64,000 bases of DNA from Loktanella sp. 5RATIMAR09 (GTDB lineage: Bacteria > Pseudomonadota > Alphaproteobacteria > Rhodobacterales > Rhodobacteraceae), in assembly GCF_001419985.1 (NCBI RefSeq), contig NZ_LJAL01000012.1:1-64000 (forward strand), given 5' to 3'. This document shows positions 30,265 through 37,661 of the stretch, piece after piece. Numbering within the stretch: position 1 is the first letter of the stretch; every line of letters begins with the position of its first letter. A program made the position numbers and the translations under genes. The notes below the pieces were generated by a model that saw only the letters and a list, made by a program, of their open reading frames with translations, did not search any database and was not told the origin of the DNA.

Positions 30265-31245
30265 TTACCGGCCCCCCTTCTTCTTTTTCATCGGCATGCC
30301 CAAGTCAGCCGGATCAATCGGTTCGGCTGGTGCATCGGTACGGATGGCGACCCGTAACTTGGCCGAACGCGACCGTGGATTTTCGGCCAGTTCCTGTTCA
30401 TCCGGCCCAATTGCCTTGCGCTTTTCGATCCGCCATGCAGGCGTCACCTGCGCGGTTTCTGGCGCATATCGGTTCGCATTGGCCGTGTTGCCGGAACGGG
30501 CCTGCAAGAACCGTTTGACCATGCGGTCCTCGACGGAATGAAAGGTCACAACGGCCAGTTGACCACCGGGCTTCAAGGCGCGTTCAGCGGCCATCAGCCC
30601 CTCGGCCAATTCGCCGTATTCATTGTTTACCGCGATGCGCAGCGCCTGAAAGGTGCGCGTGGCCGGATGCGATTGGCCGGGTTTGGCGCGCGGCAGACAT
30701 CCTTCGACGATCTTGGCCAGTTGCAGCGTTGTTGTCAGCGGACGCGCCGCCACAATCGCCTTGGCAATCCGCCGTGATGCACGTTCTTCGCCGTAAAGAT
30801 AGATAATATCAGCGAGCGCGCTCTCGTCTGCGTCATTGCAGAGATCAGCCGCAGATGGCCCGTCTTGGCTCATCCGCATATCAAGCGGCCCGTCACGCAT
30901 GAATGAAAAGCCGCGCTCGGCCAGATCAAGCTGCATGGAACTGACCCCGAGATCGAGCACAACGCCATCAAGATCGGCGCCATATTCATCCAGTTTCGAA
31001 AAGACGCCTGCGACGGTTTCAATCCGGTCGCCAAAGTCGGTAATCCAGTCCGCAGCCATCTCAAAGGCCAAAGGATCGCGGTCCACGCCAATGACCTTGT
31101 CCGCGCCAGCCGCCAGCAATGCGCGGGTATAGCCGCCGTTGCCAAAGGTGCCATCCAACCACACCCCGGAAACAGGCGAGACCGCTGCAATGAGCGGCCT
31201 GATCAGTACGGGGATATGCGGTGATTTTTCAGCGGCAGCAGACAT
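30265..31245 (-). CDS. rsmH: 16S rRNA (cytosine-1402-N4)-methyltransferase RsmH
   Basis: RsmH (MraW) methylates N4 of C1402 in 16S rRNA, using S-adenosylmethionine. The 326-residue product has HIPVLIRP at the N-terminus, the SAM loop [14 protein letters not shown] near residue 30-45, the [10 protein letters not shown] block near residue 100, and the [14 protein letters not shown] block near residue 240. It is 3 bases after mraZ and abuts ftsL, the usual start of the dcw operon. Length is normal. Confidence 0.97.
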   Translation of the reverse strand: MSAAAEKSPHIPVLIRPLIAAVSPVSGVWLDGTFGNGGYTRALLAAGADKVIGVDRDPLAFEMAADWITDFGDRIETVAGVFSKLDEYGADLDGVVLDLGVSSMQLDLAERGFSFMRDGPLDMRMSQDGPSAADLCNDADESALADIIYLYGEERASRRIAKAIVAARPLTTTLQLAKIVEGCLPRAKPGQSHPATRTFQALRIAVNNEYGELAEGLMAAERALKPGGQLAVVTFHSVEDRMVKRFLQARSGNTANANRYAPETAQVTPAWRIEKRKAIGPDEQELAENPRSRSAKLRVAIRTDAPAEPIDPADLGMPMKKKKGGR

Positions 31246-31248
31246 GGG

Positions 31249-31740
31249 TCATTCATCCAAGAGGATGAGCGGGTCAAAGTCTTCCCCCTGCTCGTCCAGC
31301 CAGCCGGTGACAGTCTCGCTCACCTTGCCAAAGACATCCGCTTTCCAGATCTCGAAATAGTCACCGAGACCCACAAACGTCAGTTCGCCATCTGTAAGAC
31401 CCAGCTTTTCGCGCTGCTTGAGCGGCATCACAGTACGTCCGTCTTTATCAATGTCGAGCTTGATGGACTGGCCCAACACCAGAAGGGACAATTTGTGCTT
31501 GCGCGCAGAGCCGCGCGGCAAGGCTTTGATCTGGGCGGCCAGCGCGTTGAATTCATCAACGGTATAGCCCTGCAAATTGTTTTTGAGGTGATCGCCGTAA
31601 AGCAGATACATGCGCGGGAAAAGGCCCGGGGTCCATTCAGGATCACCCGCTTCAAGTACACGACGGAAATCGGCAGGGATCGACATGCGCCCCTTTCCAT
31701 CCACCTTTTGGGTGTGTGTACCTGTAAAACTCAGAACCAC
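31249..31740 (-). CDS. mraZ: Transcriptional regulator MraZ
   Basis: MraZ is the DNA-binding repressor of the dcw operon, first gene of the cluster. The 163-residue product has two SpoVT/AbrB-like repeats, each with a D.KGR or D.DGR motif: VDGKGRMSIPADFRR near residue 14-28 and LDIDKDGRTVMPLKQREK near residue 100. The GTG at 31740 (VVLSFTGTHTQ) is chosen because the repeat begins ten residues later, as in other members; another GTG at 31809 would add 23 residues and lies in the loop of a hairpin, so it is disfavoured. MraZ binds near its own promoter in other bacteria, so autoregulation is expected. Confidence 0.9.
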   Translation of the reverse strand: MVLSFTGTHTQKVDGKGRMSIPADFRRVLEAGDPEWTPGLFPRMYLLYGDHLKNNLQGYTVDEFNALAAQIKALPRGSARKHKLSLLVLGQSIKLDIDKDGRTVMPLKQREKLGLTDGELTFVGLGDYFEIWKADVFGKVSETVTGWLDEQGEDFDPLILLDE

Positions 31741-31783
31741 TGTCCCGTGCGCCCTTATCCCCCCGAAATCTGCCCTGGATGTG

Positions 31784-31823
31784 AAAACGGCGGATTGATC
31801 TGCTGCCACTGATCAATCCGCCG
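31784..31823 (-). terminator. Terminator-like hairpin in the mraZ leader
   Basis: A perfect 13-bp inverted repeat (arms at 31788-31800 and 31811-31823, CGGCGGATTGATC and its complement) with a 10-base loop is followed on the mraZ strand by TTTT. It lies 43 bases before the mraZ start codon, that is in the leader if the promoter is upstream. It looks like an intrinsic terminator, perhaps an attenuator or the end of a short leader transcript. Confidence 0.6.
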
Positions 31824-32380
31824 CCTCGTCCCTTGAAGGGAAGTCCGACTGCGCGTGCCACCTGGGGGGATGTCTGCTCGCTCACGCGCCGGATCTAGTT
31901 TCGGTAATGGCGAAGCCTGTATGAAACCTGCTTTTGCCGGTTGGGGTTCTTAAGCTGCCCCTTTGAAGTTGTGTTCGTCATTACCGTGAAACAGTTGTGG
32001 CACCAGTTGCCGCCTCAAGCAACAGTTTTTTGGGATTTTATGGTACTACATGGTGTTTAACGGCAACGTCACGAACAACATCTGGGAGAAAACAGGCTGA
32101 TAGATCATATTTATGGGAATTATTTAGGATTACAGCACAACATGTAGTGCAAATGATTGATTTTCATGATGAGCCCCAAATTTTCACTTTTTTCAAAAAC
32201 CAGCAGCAACCGTCGTTCTCGAAGACAACTGAGACAGCCATTTGATTACCGTTGGCCGCTGAATCCCGATCGAATCCGATTCGTATCAGAGACGGATTCC
32301 ATGAAATCCCGAAATGAACCCAAAAGGAGATCGCCGGACCCGCTCGCTAGCGGTCTGACGCGGTTTTCATTGCCGGCGCG
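31824..32380. other. 557-base non-coding stretch upstream of mraZ
   Basis: No credible gene. It must hold the dcw promoter. The middle (about 32030-32250) is notably AT rich compared with the flanks. On its left end it has the perfect 13-mer palindrome CGAATCCGATTCG (32271-32283) and, overlapping it, an inverted repeat GAATCCG (32272-32278)/CGGATTC (32293-32299). I looked for RNase P RNA, which sits next to mraZ in some alphaproteobacteria, and did not find its conserved segments. Confidence 0.5.
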
Positions 32381-32863
32381 CTAGTTACTCAGGCGTTTAT
32401 GCATGACGTAGGCGTCAACAAAGCCCTGTGCCGGATGCGCAAACGCATCCGGGATCGTACCGACAGTGGCAAAACCCAACCGATGCCACAGCTGGACAGC
32501 GCCGGTATTGCTGGCAAGAACAAAATTGAACTGCATCGCGTGGTAGCCCAGCGCGCGGGCCATGTCCTGGCTGTGCACGCACATCTGCGCGGCCAGCCCC
32601 TGCCCGCGCGCGGCGGGTGCCACGATGTAACCGCAGTTGCAGATATGGGCGCCGCCGCCGGCCTGGTTTGTCTTGATATAATAGGTGCCGATAATCCCGC
32701 GCGCGTCCTCGGCCACGTAACAGGCCGCACCACCCGTCCAATAATGCAGCGCCTCCGCCTTGCTGATTGCGGGATCGACGGCATAGGTATCGCCGGCGCG
32801 GAATACATCATGCAGCAACGGCCAGACCGCGTCAAAATCCGCAGGCTGCACCTTGCGGATCAT
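32381..32863 (-). CDS. GNAT family N-acetyltransferase
   Basis: A 160-residue cytoplasmic acetyltransferase of the GNAT fold, using acetyl-CoA on an unknown amine substrate. Evidence is the fold pattern: an N-terminal IRKVQPADFDAVWPLL segment, strand GIIGTYYIKTN near residue 60, and the acetyl-CoA loop VAPAARGQGLAAQMC near residue 82-96, then the terminal NTGAVQLWHRLGFATVG block. Its ATG shares one base with the mrp stop (TGATG), so it is co-translated with mrp. A hairpin (32340-32353) lies 28 bases past its stop without a U run. Confidence 0.85.
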   Translation of the reverse strand: MIRKVQPADFDAVWPLLHDVFRAGDTYAVDPAISKAEALHYWTGGAACYVAEDARGIIGTYYIKTNQAGGGAHICNCGYIVAPAARGQGLAAQMCVHSQDMARALGYHAMQFNFVLASNTGAVQLWHRLGFATVGTIPDAFAHPAQGFVDAYVMHKRLSN

Positions 32864-33936
32864 CAGGCCATACCACCTTCGATAAAGCGGCGCGCCAAGG
32901 CACGGTAGGCATCGGCCATTGCACCGTCACCCGCCGCAATCGGCGTCCCACCATCCCCTGCAAGCCGCGTATCAAGATCAATCGGCAAAGAACCCAAGAA
33001 CGGCACGCCGATCTTTCCAGCTTCGGCTGCAACGCCACCATGACCGAATATCTGCGATTCATGCCCGCAGTTCGGGCAATGGAAAGTCGACATATTCTCG
33101 ATCAGCCCTAGAACAGGCGTGCCAAGGTTATTGAACATATCAAGCGCCTTGCGCGCATCAATCAGCGCCACATCCTGCGGTGTGCTGACGACAATCGCAC
33201 CGGTCAGTTCTGTTTTCTGGCAAAGCGTCAACTGCACATCACCTGTCCCGGGTGGCAGATCCACGATCAAAACGTCAAGCTCACCCCATTGGACCTGCCC
33301 GAGCATTTGCTGTAATGCCCCCATCAACATTGGTCCACGCCAGACAACGGCCTTGCCTTCTTCCATCATCAGACCGATGGACATCATGGTCACACCATGC
33401 GCCTGCAACGGAATGATGGTTTTGCCATCAGGGCTGCCGGGGCGTTTATTCACGCCCATCATCCGCGGCTGCGACGGGCCATAAATATCGGCATCAAGCA
33501 GGCCAACGCGGCGCCCTTCGCGCGCCAGTGCAACCGCCAGATTGGAAGACACGGTAGATTTGCCGACGCCCCCCTTGCCCGATCCAATCGCCAGAATGCG
33601 ATCGACACCAGACACCTTTGCGGGCCCGGCCTGCGGCGTCGGGTGCCGCCCGACCTTGAGCGAAGGCGGCGCGGCAGGTTTTGGCGCAGGACCATGCGCC
33701 GTGAGAACAACCGAGGCCGTCTCAACCCCGGGCAGGCGGCGCACGATATCCTCGGCTGCACGCCGGACCCCATCCATCCTGGACGCTTCAGTCGGATCGG
33801 CGGCCTCAATGACAAAGCGGACAGCACCGCCCTCAATTGTCAAAGCGCGGATCATATCGCGCGACACGAGATCTTCTCCACCCGGCAAAGTGAGTCGGGA
33901 CAAAGCGCCCAAAATTTCATCGCGTGTGACAGCCAT
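32863..33936 (-). CDS. Mrp/ApbC family iron-sulfur cluster carrier
   Basis: A 357-residue P-loop ATPase of the Mrp/ApbC/NBP35 family, which holds and passes on Fe-S clusters in the cytoplasm. It has an N-terminal MIP18-like (DUF59) domain (about 1-80), a proline- and alanine-rich linker, the deviant Walker [12 protein letters not shown] near residue 117-127, and the FHCPNCGHE segment near residue 275 whose CxxC bridges the cluster between two subunits. All key residues are present. It leads the two-gene unit mrp-GNAT and is divergent from the DUF1127 gene; 33937-34171 holds both promoters. Confidence 0.93.
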   Translation of the reverse strand: MAVTRDEILGALSRLTLPGGEDLVSRDMIRALTIEGGAVRFVIEAADPTEASRMDGVRRAAEDIVRRLPGVETASVVLTAHGPAPKPAAPPSLKVGRHPTPQAGPAKVSGVDRILAIGSGKGGVGKSTVSSNLAVALAREGRRVGLLDADIYGPSQPRMMGVNKRPGSPDGKTIIPLQAHGVTMMSIGLMMEEGKAVVWRGPMLMGALQQMLGQVQWGELDVLIVDLPPGTGDVQLTLCQKTELTGAIVVSTPQDVALIDARKALDMFNNLGTPVLGLIENMSTFHCPNCGHESQIFGHGGVAAEAGKIGVPFLGSLPIDLDTRLAGDGGTPIAAGDGAMADAYRALARRFIEGGMA

Positions 33937-34171
33937 CGCAGGACCCCTGTTTCGTTTGTGTTCAAAGTCGCGCCAACATTTGGCAGGTTTGTGGCGAAGC
34001 GCAAGGGCTCGGACCCCGATGCCTAATTATGTGACAGTTTCAAGACGATAGGTCAGGTATGCTTATGCATTTGCCGCATGGCAGCATTGCAGAAAGGTCT
34101 ATTGTGCAACCGCAGCATCATCATACATCTTGGTCACAACACAGCGGCACAGACCGCAACGCAATTAGACA

Positions 34172-34399
34172 ATGAGTAGTACAATGACCGTTCGTACCGA
34201 AACATTCTTTGCTGGCACTTCTTTGGGTGAGCGCATTGCGTCATTCCGCGCAGGGCTGGCCGTCAGAGCTGAACAGCGCCGCGTTTACAACCAGACGCTG
34301 CGCGAACTGCAAAGCCTGTCGTCGCGTGACCTCGCCGATCTGGGCATGTCGCGCAGCATGATCCAATCTGTCGCCTACGAGGCAGCATACGGAAAGTAA
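34172..34399 (+). CDS. DUF1127 small protein, host gene of the CcsR-type RNA array
   Basis: A 75-residue basic protein of the DUF1127 (YjiS-like) family. The domain is the C-terminal part, from about residue 30 to 68, with the hallmark RELQSLSSRDLADLGMSRS. In Rhodobacter sphaeroides the orthologue (CcaF1) is an RNA-binding protein co-transcribed with the CcsR small RNAs under heat-shock sigma factors; the same arrangement is seen here, with the hairpin array starting 11 bases after the stop. The start is uncertain: ATG at 34172, or ATG at 34184 four codons later; neither has a strong ribosome site. No clear sigma promoter could be fixed by eye in 34020-34170. Confidence 0.88.
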   Translation: MSSTMTVRTETFFAGTSLGERIASFRAGLAVRAEQRRVYNQTLRELQSLSSRDLADLGMSRSMIQSVAYEAAYGK

Positions 34400-34409
34400 T
34401 TCACGAATT

Positions 34410-34443
34410 CAGATCTGCTTCCTCCTCCCTTTAGGCAGATCTG
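34410..34443 (+). ncRNA. CcsR-type hairpin 1
   Basis: Perfect 9-bp stem CAGATCTGC/GCAGATCTG with the CCTCCTCCC motif at 34421-34429 in the loop. Confidence 0.8.
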
Positions 34444-34445
34444 GA

Positions 34446-34482
34446 CCAAGGCCCATCGCTTCACCTCCTCCCGAGGCTTTGG
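34446..34482 (+). ncRNA. CcsR-type hairpin 2
   Basis: 7-bp stem CCAAGGC/GCTTTGG (one G-T pair), motif at 34464-34472 in the loop. Confidence 0.75.
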
Positions 34483-34490
34483 GTCAGCAA

Positions 34491-34532
34491 TAAGGTGGCG
34501 GCATCCACCTCCTCCCGGGTGCCGCCACTTTA
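34491..34532 (+). ncRNA. CcsR-type hairpin 3
   Basis: The strongest stem of the array: 13 bp (one G-T pair), arms 34491-34503 and 34520-34532, motif at 34508-34516. Confidence 0.82.
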
Positions 34533-34544
34533 TAAAACCAGTTT

Positions 34545-34577
34545 CGGAACCGCCCATCCTCCTCCCGGGTGGAACCG
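34545..34577 (+). ncRNA. CcsR-type hairpin 4
   Basis: Stem of 3 plus 6 bp interrupted by an AA/AA internal loop (arms 34545-34555 and 34567-34577), motif at 34558-34566. Confidence 0.75.
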
Positions 34578-34588
34578 ATGATACCGCA

Positions 34589-34618
34589 GGCCGCGCTCAC
34601 CTCCTCCCGAGCAACGCC
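34589..34618 (+). ncRNA. CcsR-type hairpin 5
   Basis: Weakest stem: GCTC/GAGC next to the motif (34600-34608) and an outer GGC/GCC across a 3-by-3 internal loop. Confidence 0.65.
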
Positions 34619-34627
34619 AGCGAGGAC

Positions 34628-34666
34628 GCGCCTTGCTTCTTCTCCTCCCGAGACGCAAGGAGGCGC
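34628..34666 (+). ncRNA. CcsR-type hairpin 6
   Basis: Stem GCGCC/GGCGC plus TTGC/GCAA with a bulge; loop motif at 34641-34649 is the variant TCTCCTCCC. Confidence 0.7.
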
Positions 34667-34678
34667 TGATAAATAAAG

Positions 34679-34712
34679 ACGGTCATGTCCACCTCCTCCC
34701 GGGCATGGCCGT
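34679..34712 (+). ncRNA. CcsR-type hairpin 7
   Basis: 9-bp stem ACGGTCATG/CATGGCCGT (one G-T pair), motif at 34692-34700; it doubles as the stem of the terminator. Confidence 0.8.
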
Positions 34713-34719
34713 TTTTTTT
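34679..34719 (+). terminator. Intrinsic terminator of the DUF1127-CcsR transcript
   Basis: Hairpin 7 followed directly by eight T (34712-34719). Confidence 0.88.
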
Positions 34720-34735
34720 GTCAAAAGCGAACCAC

Positions 34736-35299
34736 TCAGCCGTCAGTCTTGAACAGCTTCCAGATCTCTTCTGATAAAAACCCGTCCATGAAGACAGGTT
34801 TAATGTGATACCCTGCTGCTTTCGCATAAGGGACTGCGGTGCTGACAACGAAACCGCCGCCCGAAATCGACGTCACGATCCGACGCCCTGGCGGCGGGCC
34901 ATTGGTGTGCAATTCGACACCAAAGAAGCGCTTTCTTCCGGTCCCCAACAGCGCGTAGATCTCGGACCACGCGATCGTCTGACGCGCGAAGCGGGTCTTG
35001 CCATTTTGCGTTTCGCGAAAAGTGATCCCGGTCACGTCAAACGTCACTTCCGCCATGCGCATAGGCAGGAAACGCCAAGCAAGCCACGACAACGCCACAA
35101 GCAGGAACGTGGACCCCATCAAGGTCCTGACGACCGGATCACCTGAGCGCCAGCCCGTGAAGTACACCGTGAAACACAAAAGCATTGCGGGAAACGCCGC
35201 CATCAAAAGAAACAATGCGGCCGCGACAACGGCAGGGCCTTTCCTGCCTGACCGGATCGTCCTTGGTTCCAAAGCTGGCAAAACGCTACCCCCTGACAT
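34736..35299 (-). CDS. Two-span membrane protein of unknown function
   Basis: I do not recognise this 187-residue protein. It has a short proline-rich N-terminus, two membrane spans (about 24-50, AVVAAALFLLMAAFPAML, and 60-78, LMGSTFLLVALSWLAWRF) and a soluble C-terminal half predicted to be beta-rich (VTFDVTGITFRETQNGKTRF, IVTSISGGGFVVST), which has the look of a bacterial PH-like domain. It overlaps the Lrp-type regulator gene by 14 bases at its start, so the two are likely one unit, and it is convergent with the CcsR array (17 bases between the terminator and its stop). The coding character is good; the function is not known. Confidence 0.7.
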   Translation of the reverse strand: MSGGSVLPALEPRTIRSGRKGPAVVAAALFLLMAAFPAMLLCFTVYFTGWRSGDPVVRTLMGSTFLLVALSWLAWRFLPMRMAEVTFDVTGITFRETQNGKTRFARQTIAWSEIYALLGTGRKRFFGVELHTNGPPPGRRIVTSISGGGFVVSTAVPYAKAAGYHIKPVFMDGFLSEEIWKLFKTDG

Positions 35300-35738
35300 C
35301 CTTTGGCGACCCCATGACCATATAACTCGTGATCGACCGCACGTGCGGCACAGTCCCCAGCGTATCGGTATGAAAGGCCTTGTATGCTGGCAAATCGGCT
35401 ACCTCGACACGCAGCATGTATTCAAACGCCCCCGCCACATTATGACACTCTGTGACCTCGTCCGCGCGTGCCATCGCCTGCTCAAAACCGGTTTGCGCCG
35501 CTTTGGTATGCTCGGACAGCCCGACCGCGACGTACACAACATAAGCCCGCCCTGTCTTGTGCGGATCAAGACGCGCGCGGTAGCCTTTGATCACGCCACT
35601 GCGTTCCAGCTCCTGTACCCGCCTCAGGCAGGCAGAGGGCGACAGCCCGACCTCTTCTGCCAGTTGCAGATTGCTGATGCGACCGTCGCGCGACAAGACG
35701 CGCAATATCCTGTTGTTGGTTTGATCTATCTTCGCCAT
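35286..35738 (-). CDS. Lrp/AsnC family transcriptional regulator
   Basis: A 150-residue amino-acid-responsive regulator. The N-terminal helix-turn-helix (about 4-55, with ILRVLSRDGRISNLQLAEEVGLSPSACLRR pieces) is followed by the RAM ligand domain (about 65-145, with the GAFEYMLRVEVAD segment). The ATG at 35738 (MAKIDQTN) is the usual Lrp start; a GTG three codons earlier is possible. It is divergent from a RhtB/LysE exporter gene, the classic pairing in which the regulator senses an amino acid and switches on its export. The 72-base gap holds a palindrome at 35771-35789. Confidence 0.92.
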   Translation of the reverse strand: MAKIDQTNNRILRVLSRDGRISNLQLAEEVGLSPSACLRRVQELERSGVIKGYRARLDPHKTGRAYVVYVAVGLSEHTKAAQTGFEQAMARADEVTECHNVAGAFEYMLRVEVADLPAYKAFHTDTLGTVPHVRSITSYMVMGSPKDVRG

Positions 35739-35770
35739 AAGTTGCACAGTTACGGTAATCGGCCGTATCT

Positions 35771-35789
35771 TGGCAATTTAATTGTGCCA
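35771..35789. promoter_or_regulatory. Candidate Lrp-type operator
   Basis: Imperfect 19-base palindrome TGGCA-N9-TGCCA with an AATTTAATT centre, in the gap between the divergent Lrp-type gene and the exporter gene. AT-rich centre and flanking inverted arms fit Lrp/AsnC sites. It ends 21 bases before the exporter ATG. Confidence 0.5.
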
Positions 35790-35810
35790 GTTGACGCGTA
35801 TTGTTGCGCA

Positions 35811-36410
35811 ATGACCTATGAAATCCTTATCGCATTGATCGGCTTTGCCTTTGCAAGCTCTGTCACACCCGGACCTAACAACCTGATGCTCATGGCTTCG
35901 GGGGCGAACTATGGTTTGCGCCGGACGGTGCCGCATATGCTGGGCATTTCCATCGGCCATGCCTTTATGGTGGCGATGGTTGGCATCGTCTTGTTGCAGA
36001 TTTTTGCGACCTATCCTGTCCTGAATATTGCACTCAAAGTCCTGAGTGCGGCCTATATGCTTTGGCTGGCGTGGAAGATCGCCAATGCCGTGCCCCCCGA
36101 AGCCAAAGAAGTGACAGGCAAGCCGTTCACCTTTTTGCAGGCAGCGGCCTTTCAATGGGTCAACCCCAAAGCATGGTTCATGGCGATTACCGCGATCAGC
36201 GCTTATGCGCCGCAGGATCGGGGCCTGATCATCGGGTCTGTCGTGGTGGCTGTGGTCTTTGCTGCCGTGAACCTGCCGTCTGTCACGGTTTGGGCGTGGA
36301 TGGGGGTGCAGGTTCGCCGCTGGTTAGGCACCGCGCGTCGGCTCCGGGTCTTCAACGTGACGATGGCGGTTTTATTGGTGGTATCACTTTATCCTATGCT
36401 GACGCACTAA
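35811..36410 (+). CDS. RhtB/LysE family amino acid exporter
   Basis: A 199-residue inner-membrane exporter of the LysE superfamily with about six spans. The N-terminal signature [17 protein letters not shown] is at residues 14-30, and the [12 protein letters not shown] block near residue 117 is also typical. Exported substrate (a hydrophobic amino acid or homoserine lactone type compound) cannot be told from sequence. It is divergent from the Lrp-type regulator. Its last 17 bases overlap the end of the convergent ureG gene. Confidence 0.9.
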   Translation: MTYEILIALIGFAFASSVTPGPNNLMLMASGANYGLRRTVPHMLGISIGHAFMVAMVGIVLLQIFATYPVLNIALKVLSAAYMLWLAWKIANAVPPEAKEVTGKPFTFLQAAAFQWVNPKAWFMAITAISAYAPQDRGLIIGSVVVAVVFAAVNLPSVTVWAWMGVQVRRWLGTARRLRVFNVTMAVLLVVSLYPMLTH

Positions 36411-37017
36411 GCCCGCCCGCCTGTTTGATGAAATCGACAACCGCATCAATGCCTGTTCCGTGGCGCAGTGCGCAAAACACAAACGGGCCATCCCCGCGCA
36501 TGCGCTTGCTGTCGCGTTCCATGACCTCAAGCGAGGCGCCTACATGCGGGGCGAGGTCGGTCTTGTTGATCACGAGCAGATCAGACCGCGTAATCGCAGG
36601 CCCCCCTTTGCGGGGAATTTCCTCGCCTGCGGCGACGTCGATGACATAGATCGTCAGATCGGCCAATTCGGGGCTGAACGTGGCGGACAGGTTGTCGCCC
36701 CCGCTTTCGATCAACACCAGATCGAGCACGGCATGCCGGTTTTGCATCTCGGACACGGCCGCGAGATTGATCGACGCGTCTTCGCGGATGGCCGTATGCG
36801 GGCACCCGCCGGTTTCAACGCCAATCACACGGTCTTGCGGCAGGATTTGCATCCGCATGAGCGCTTCGGCGTCTTCTTGGGTGTAGATGTCGTTGGTGAT
36901 CACACCGATCGAATAGATTGGATGCAGCGCACGGGCCAAGGCCGCCGTCAGCGTTGTCTTGCCGGCACCAACAGGGCCACCGATGCCAACGCGAAGCGGT
37001 CCATTCATTCGGGTCAT
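36394..37017 (-). CDS. ureG: Urease accessory GTPase UreG
   Basis: UreG is the GTPase that powers nickel delivery to apo-urease, with UreD, UreE and UreF. The 207-residue product has the P loop [11 protein letters not shown] near residue 11-21, the [11 protein letters not shown] block near residue 70 (the CPH nickel motif), and the [10 protein letters not shown] nucleotide specificity segment near residue 152. The ATG at 37017 overlaps the ureF stop as ATGA; the longer frame upstream lies in ureF. It is the last urease gene and converges with the exporter gene. Confidence 0.97.
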   Translation of the reverse strand: MTRMNGPLRVGIGGPVGAGKTTLTAALARALHPIYSIGVITNDIYTQEDAEALMRMQILPQDRVIGVETGGCPHTAIREDASINLAAVSEMQNRHAVLDLVLIESGGDNLSATFSPELADLTIYVIDVAAGEEIPRKGGPAITRSDLLVINKTDLAPHVGASLEVMERDSKRMRGDGPFVFCALRHGTGIDAVVDFIKQAGGLSASA

Positions 37018-37661
37018 GAGCGGAATATCCTTGGTTGTTGCGTTTCGTGCCGCATCGCGGCGATATCGGACAGAAAGGCGGTGCTTTGCAAATCGTCGCA
37101 GGTGAGCGCCATTGCCGCCTTCGCGGTCTCTTCGCATAGCGGCGAAAGTGCAGCAAGAACCGCCTGCCCTTCAGTCTGGCCCAGCGGCATCAAGCGCTGT
37201 GCGGCCGAAATCAGATTGCTGGTGATGGCGTGCAGATACATCGCAGCGGTCAAAGCCACATCAATCCGCAGCTTGGCAGCAGCGGCACCGACGGCAACAG
37301 GATAGAGGTACTCTGCCCCTTCACCGCGCCAGATTGCACCGGTCGTTTTGCAAAAGGCCGCACCCTGCAATGCTTGCTCCAACTGCCGCTCGGCTGACGC
37401 CGCAATCGCTTTTGCCATCGCATTCACCTTGGCCAAGTCTTGTGACCCGTCGGCATCATGGGCCGCGCGCAGCAAAATGCAGTCGTTGCGACCGCTGCCA
37501 TGCGCAATTACATCCTCCAGCCATTCCGCGAGGTCAGCCCCTGATGCGACCCACCCCGCCTGCACCGCGGCCTCAAGCCCGTGCGAATAGGCAAACGCCC
37601 CCACCGGAAACGCGGGCGACAGCCATTGCGCTAAGGTCAAGATTTCGCGGTTAGTGGTCAT
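37014..37661 (-). CDS. ureF: Urease accessory protein UreF
   Basis: UreF is a helical accessory protein of the urease activation complex that gates UreG GTPase action. The 215-residue product shows [21 protein letters not shown] near the N-terminus (only the core cited), a family signature, then the helical core with LLRAAHDAD near residue 70. The ATG at 37661 is used (11-base overlap with ureE); an ATG at 37676 would add five residues. Position between ureE and ureG is standard. Confidence 0.94.
   Translation of the reverse strand: MTTNREILTLAQWLSPAFPVGAFAYSHGLEAAVQAGWVASGADLAEWLEDVIAHGSGRNDCILLRAAHDADGSQDLAKVNAMAKAIAASAERQLEQALQGAAFCKTTGAIWRGEGAEYLYPVAVGAAAAKLRIDVALTAAMYLHAITSNLISAAQRLMPLGQTEGQAVLAALSPLCEETAKAAMALTCDDLQSTAFLSDIAAMRHETQQPRIFRS

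Larger units (their letters stand above)
34410..34719 (+). repeat. Seven-copy CcsR/cuckoo-type RNA array
   Basis: Seven short hairpins stand in a row, each with the motif CCTCCTCCC (one copy has TCTCCTCCC) in the loop. Motif starts are 34421, 34464, 34508, 34558, 34600, 34641 and 34692, so spacing is 41 to 51 bases. The stems differ in sequence from copy to copy while the loop motif stays fixed. The last hairpin is followed by eight T and ends the transcript. This is the CcsR (also called cuckoo) RNA pattern, of which R. sphaeroides has four copies after its DUF1127 gene. Confidence 0.9.

Noticed and set aside
31741-31800. MraZ box repeats (GTGGG type) before mraZ
   Set aside because: GGG triplets occur on the mraZ strand at roughly 8-10 base steps, but no true repeated TGGG(N) unit at 10-base spacing is visible.
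31997-32245. Plus-strand frame of 82 codons upstream of mraZ
   Set aside because: No ribosome site, no family sign, composition unlike coding DNA of the window.
31810-32380. RNase P RNA gene (rnpB) next to mraZ
   Set aside because: This neighbour is seen in some alphaproteobacteria, and GGGAAGTCCGAC on the plus strand near 31838 resembles its 5' conserved segment, but the other conserved segments (ACAGAA...GGCTTA type and GTAAGAGC type) are absent on both strands and the middle is AT rich.
34410-34719. CRISPR-like array
   Set aside because: Spacing is near regular, but the constant part is only nine bases in hairpin loops, and the variable parts are self-complementary stems. It is a small RNA array.
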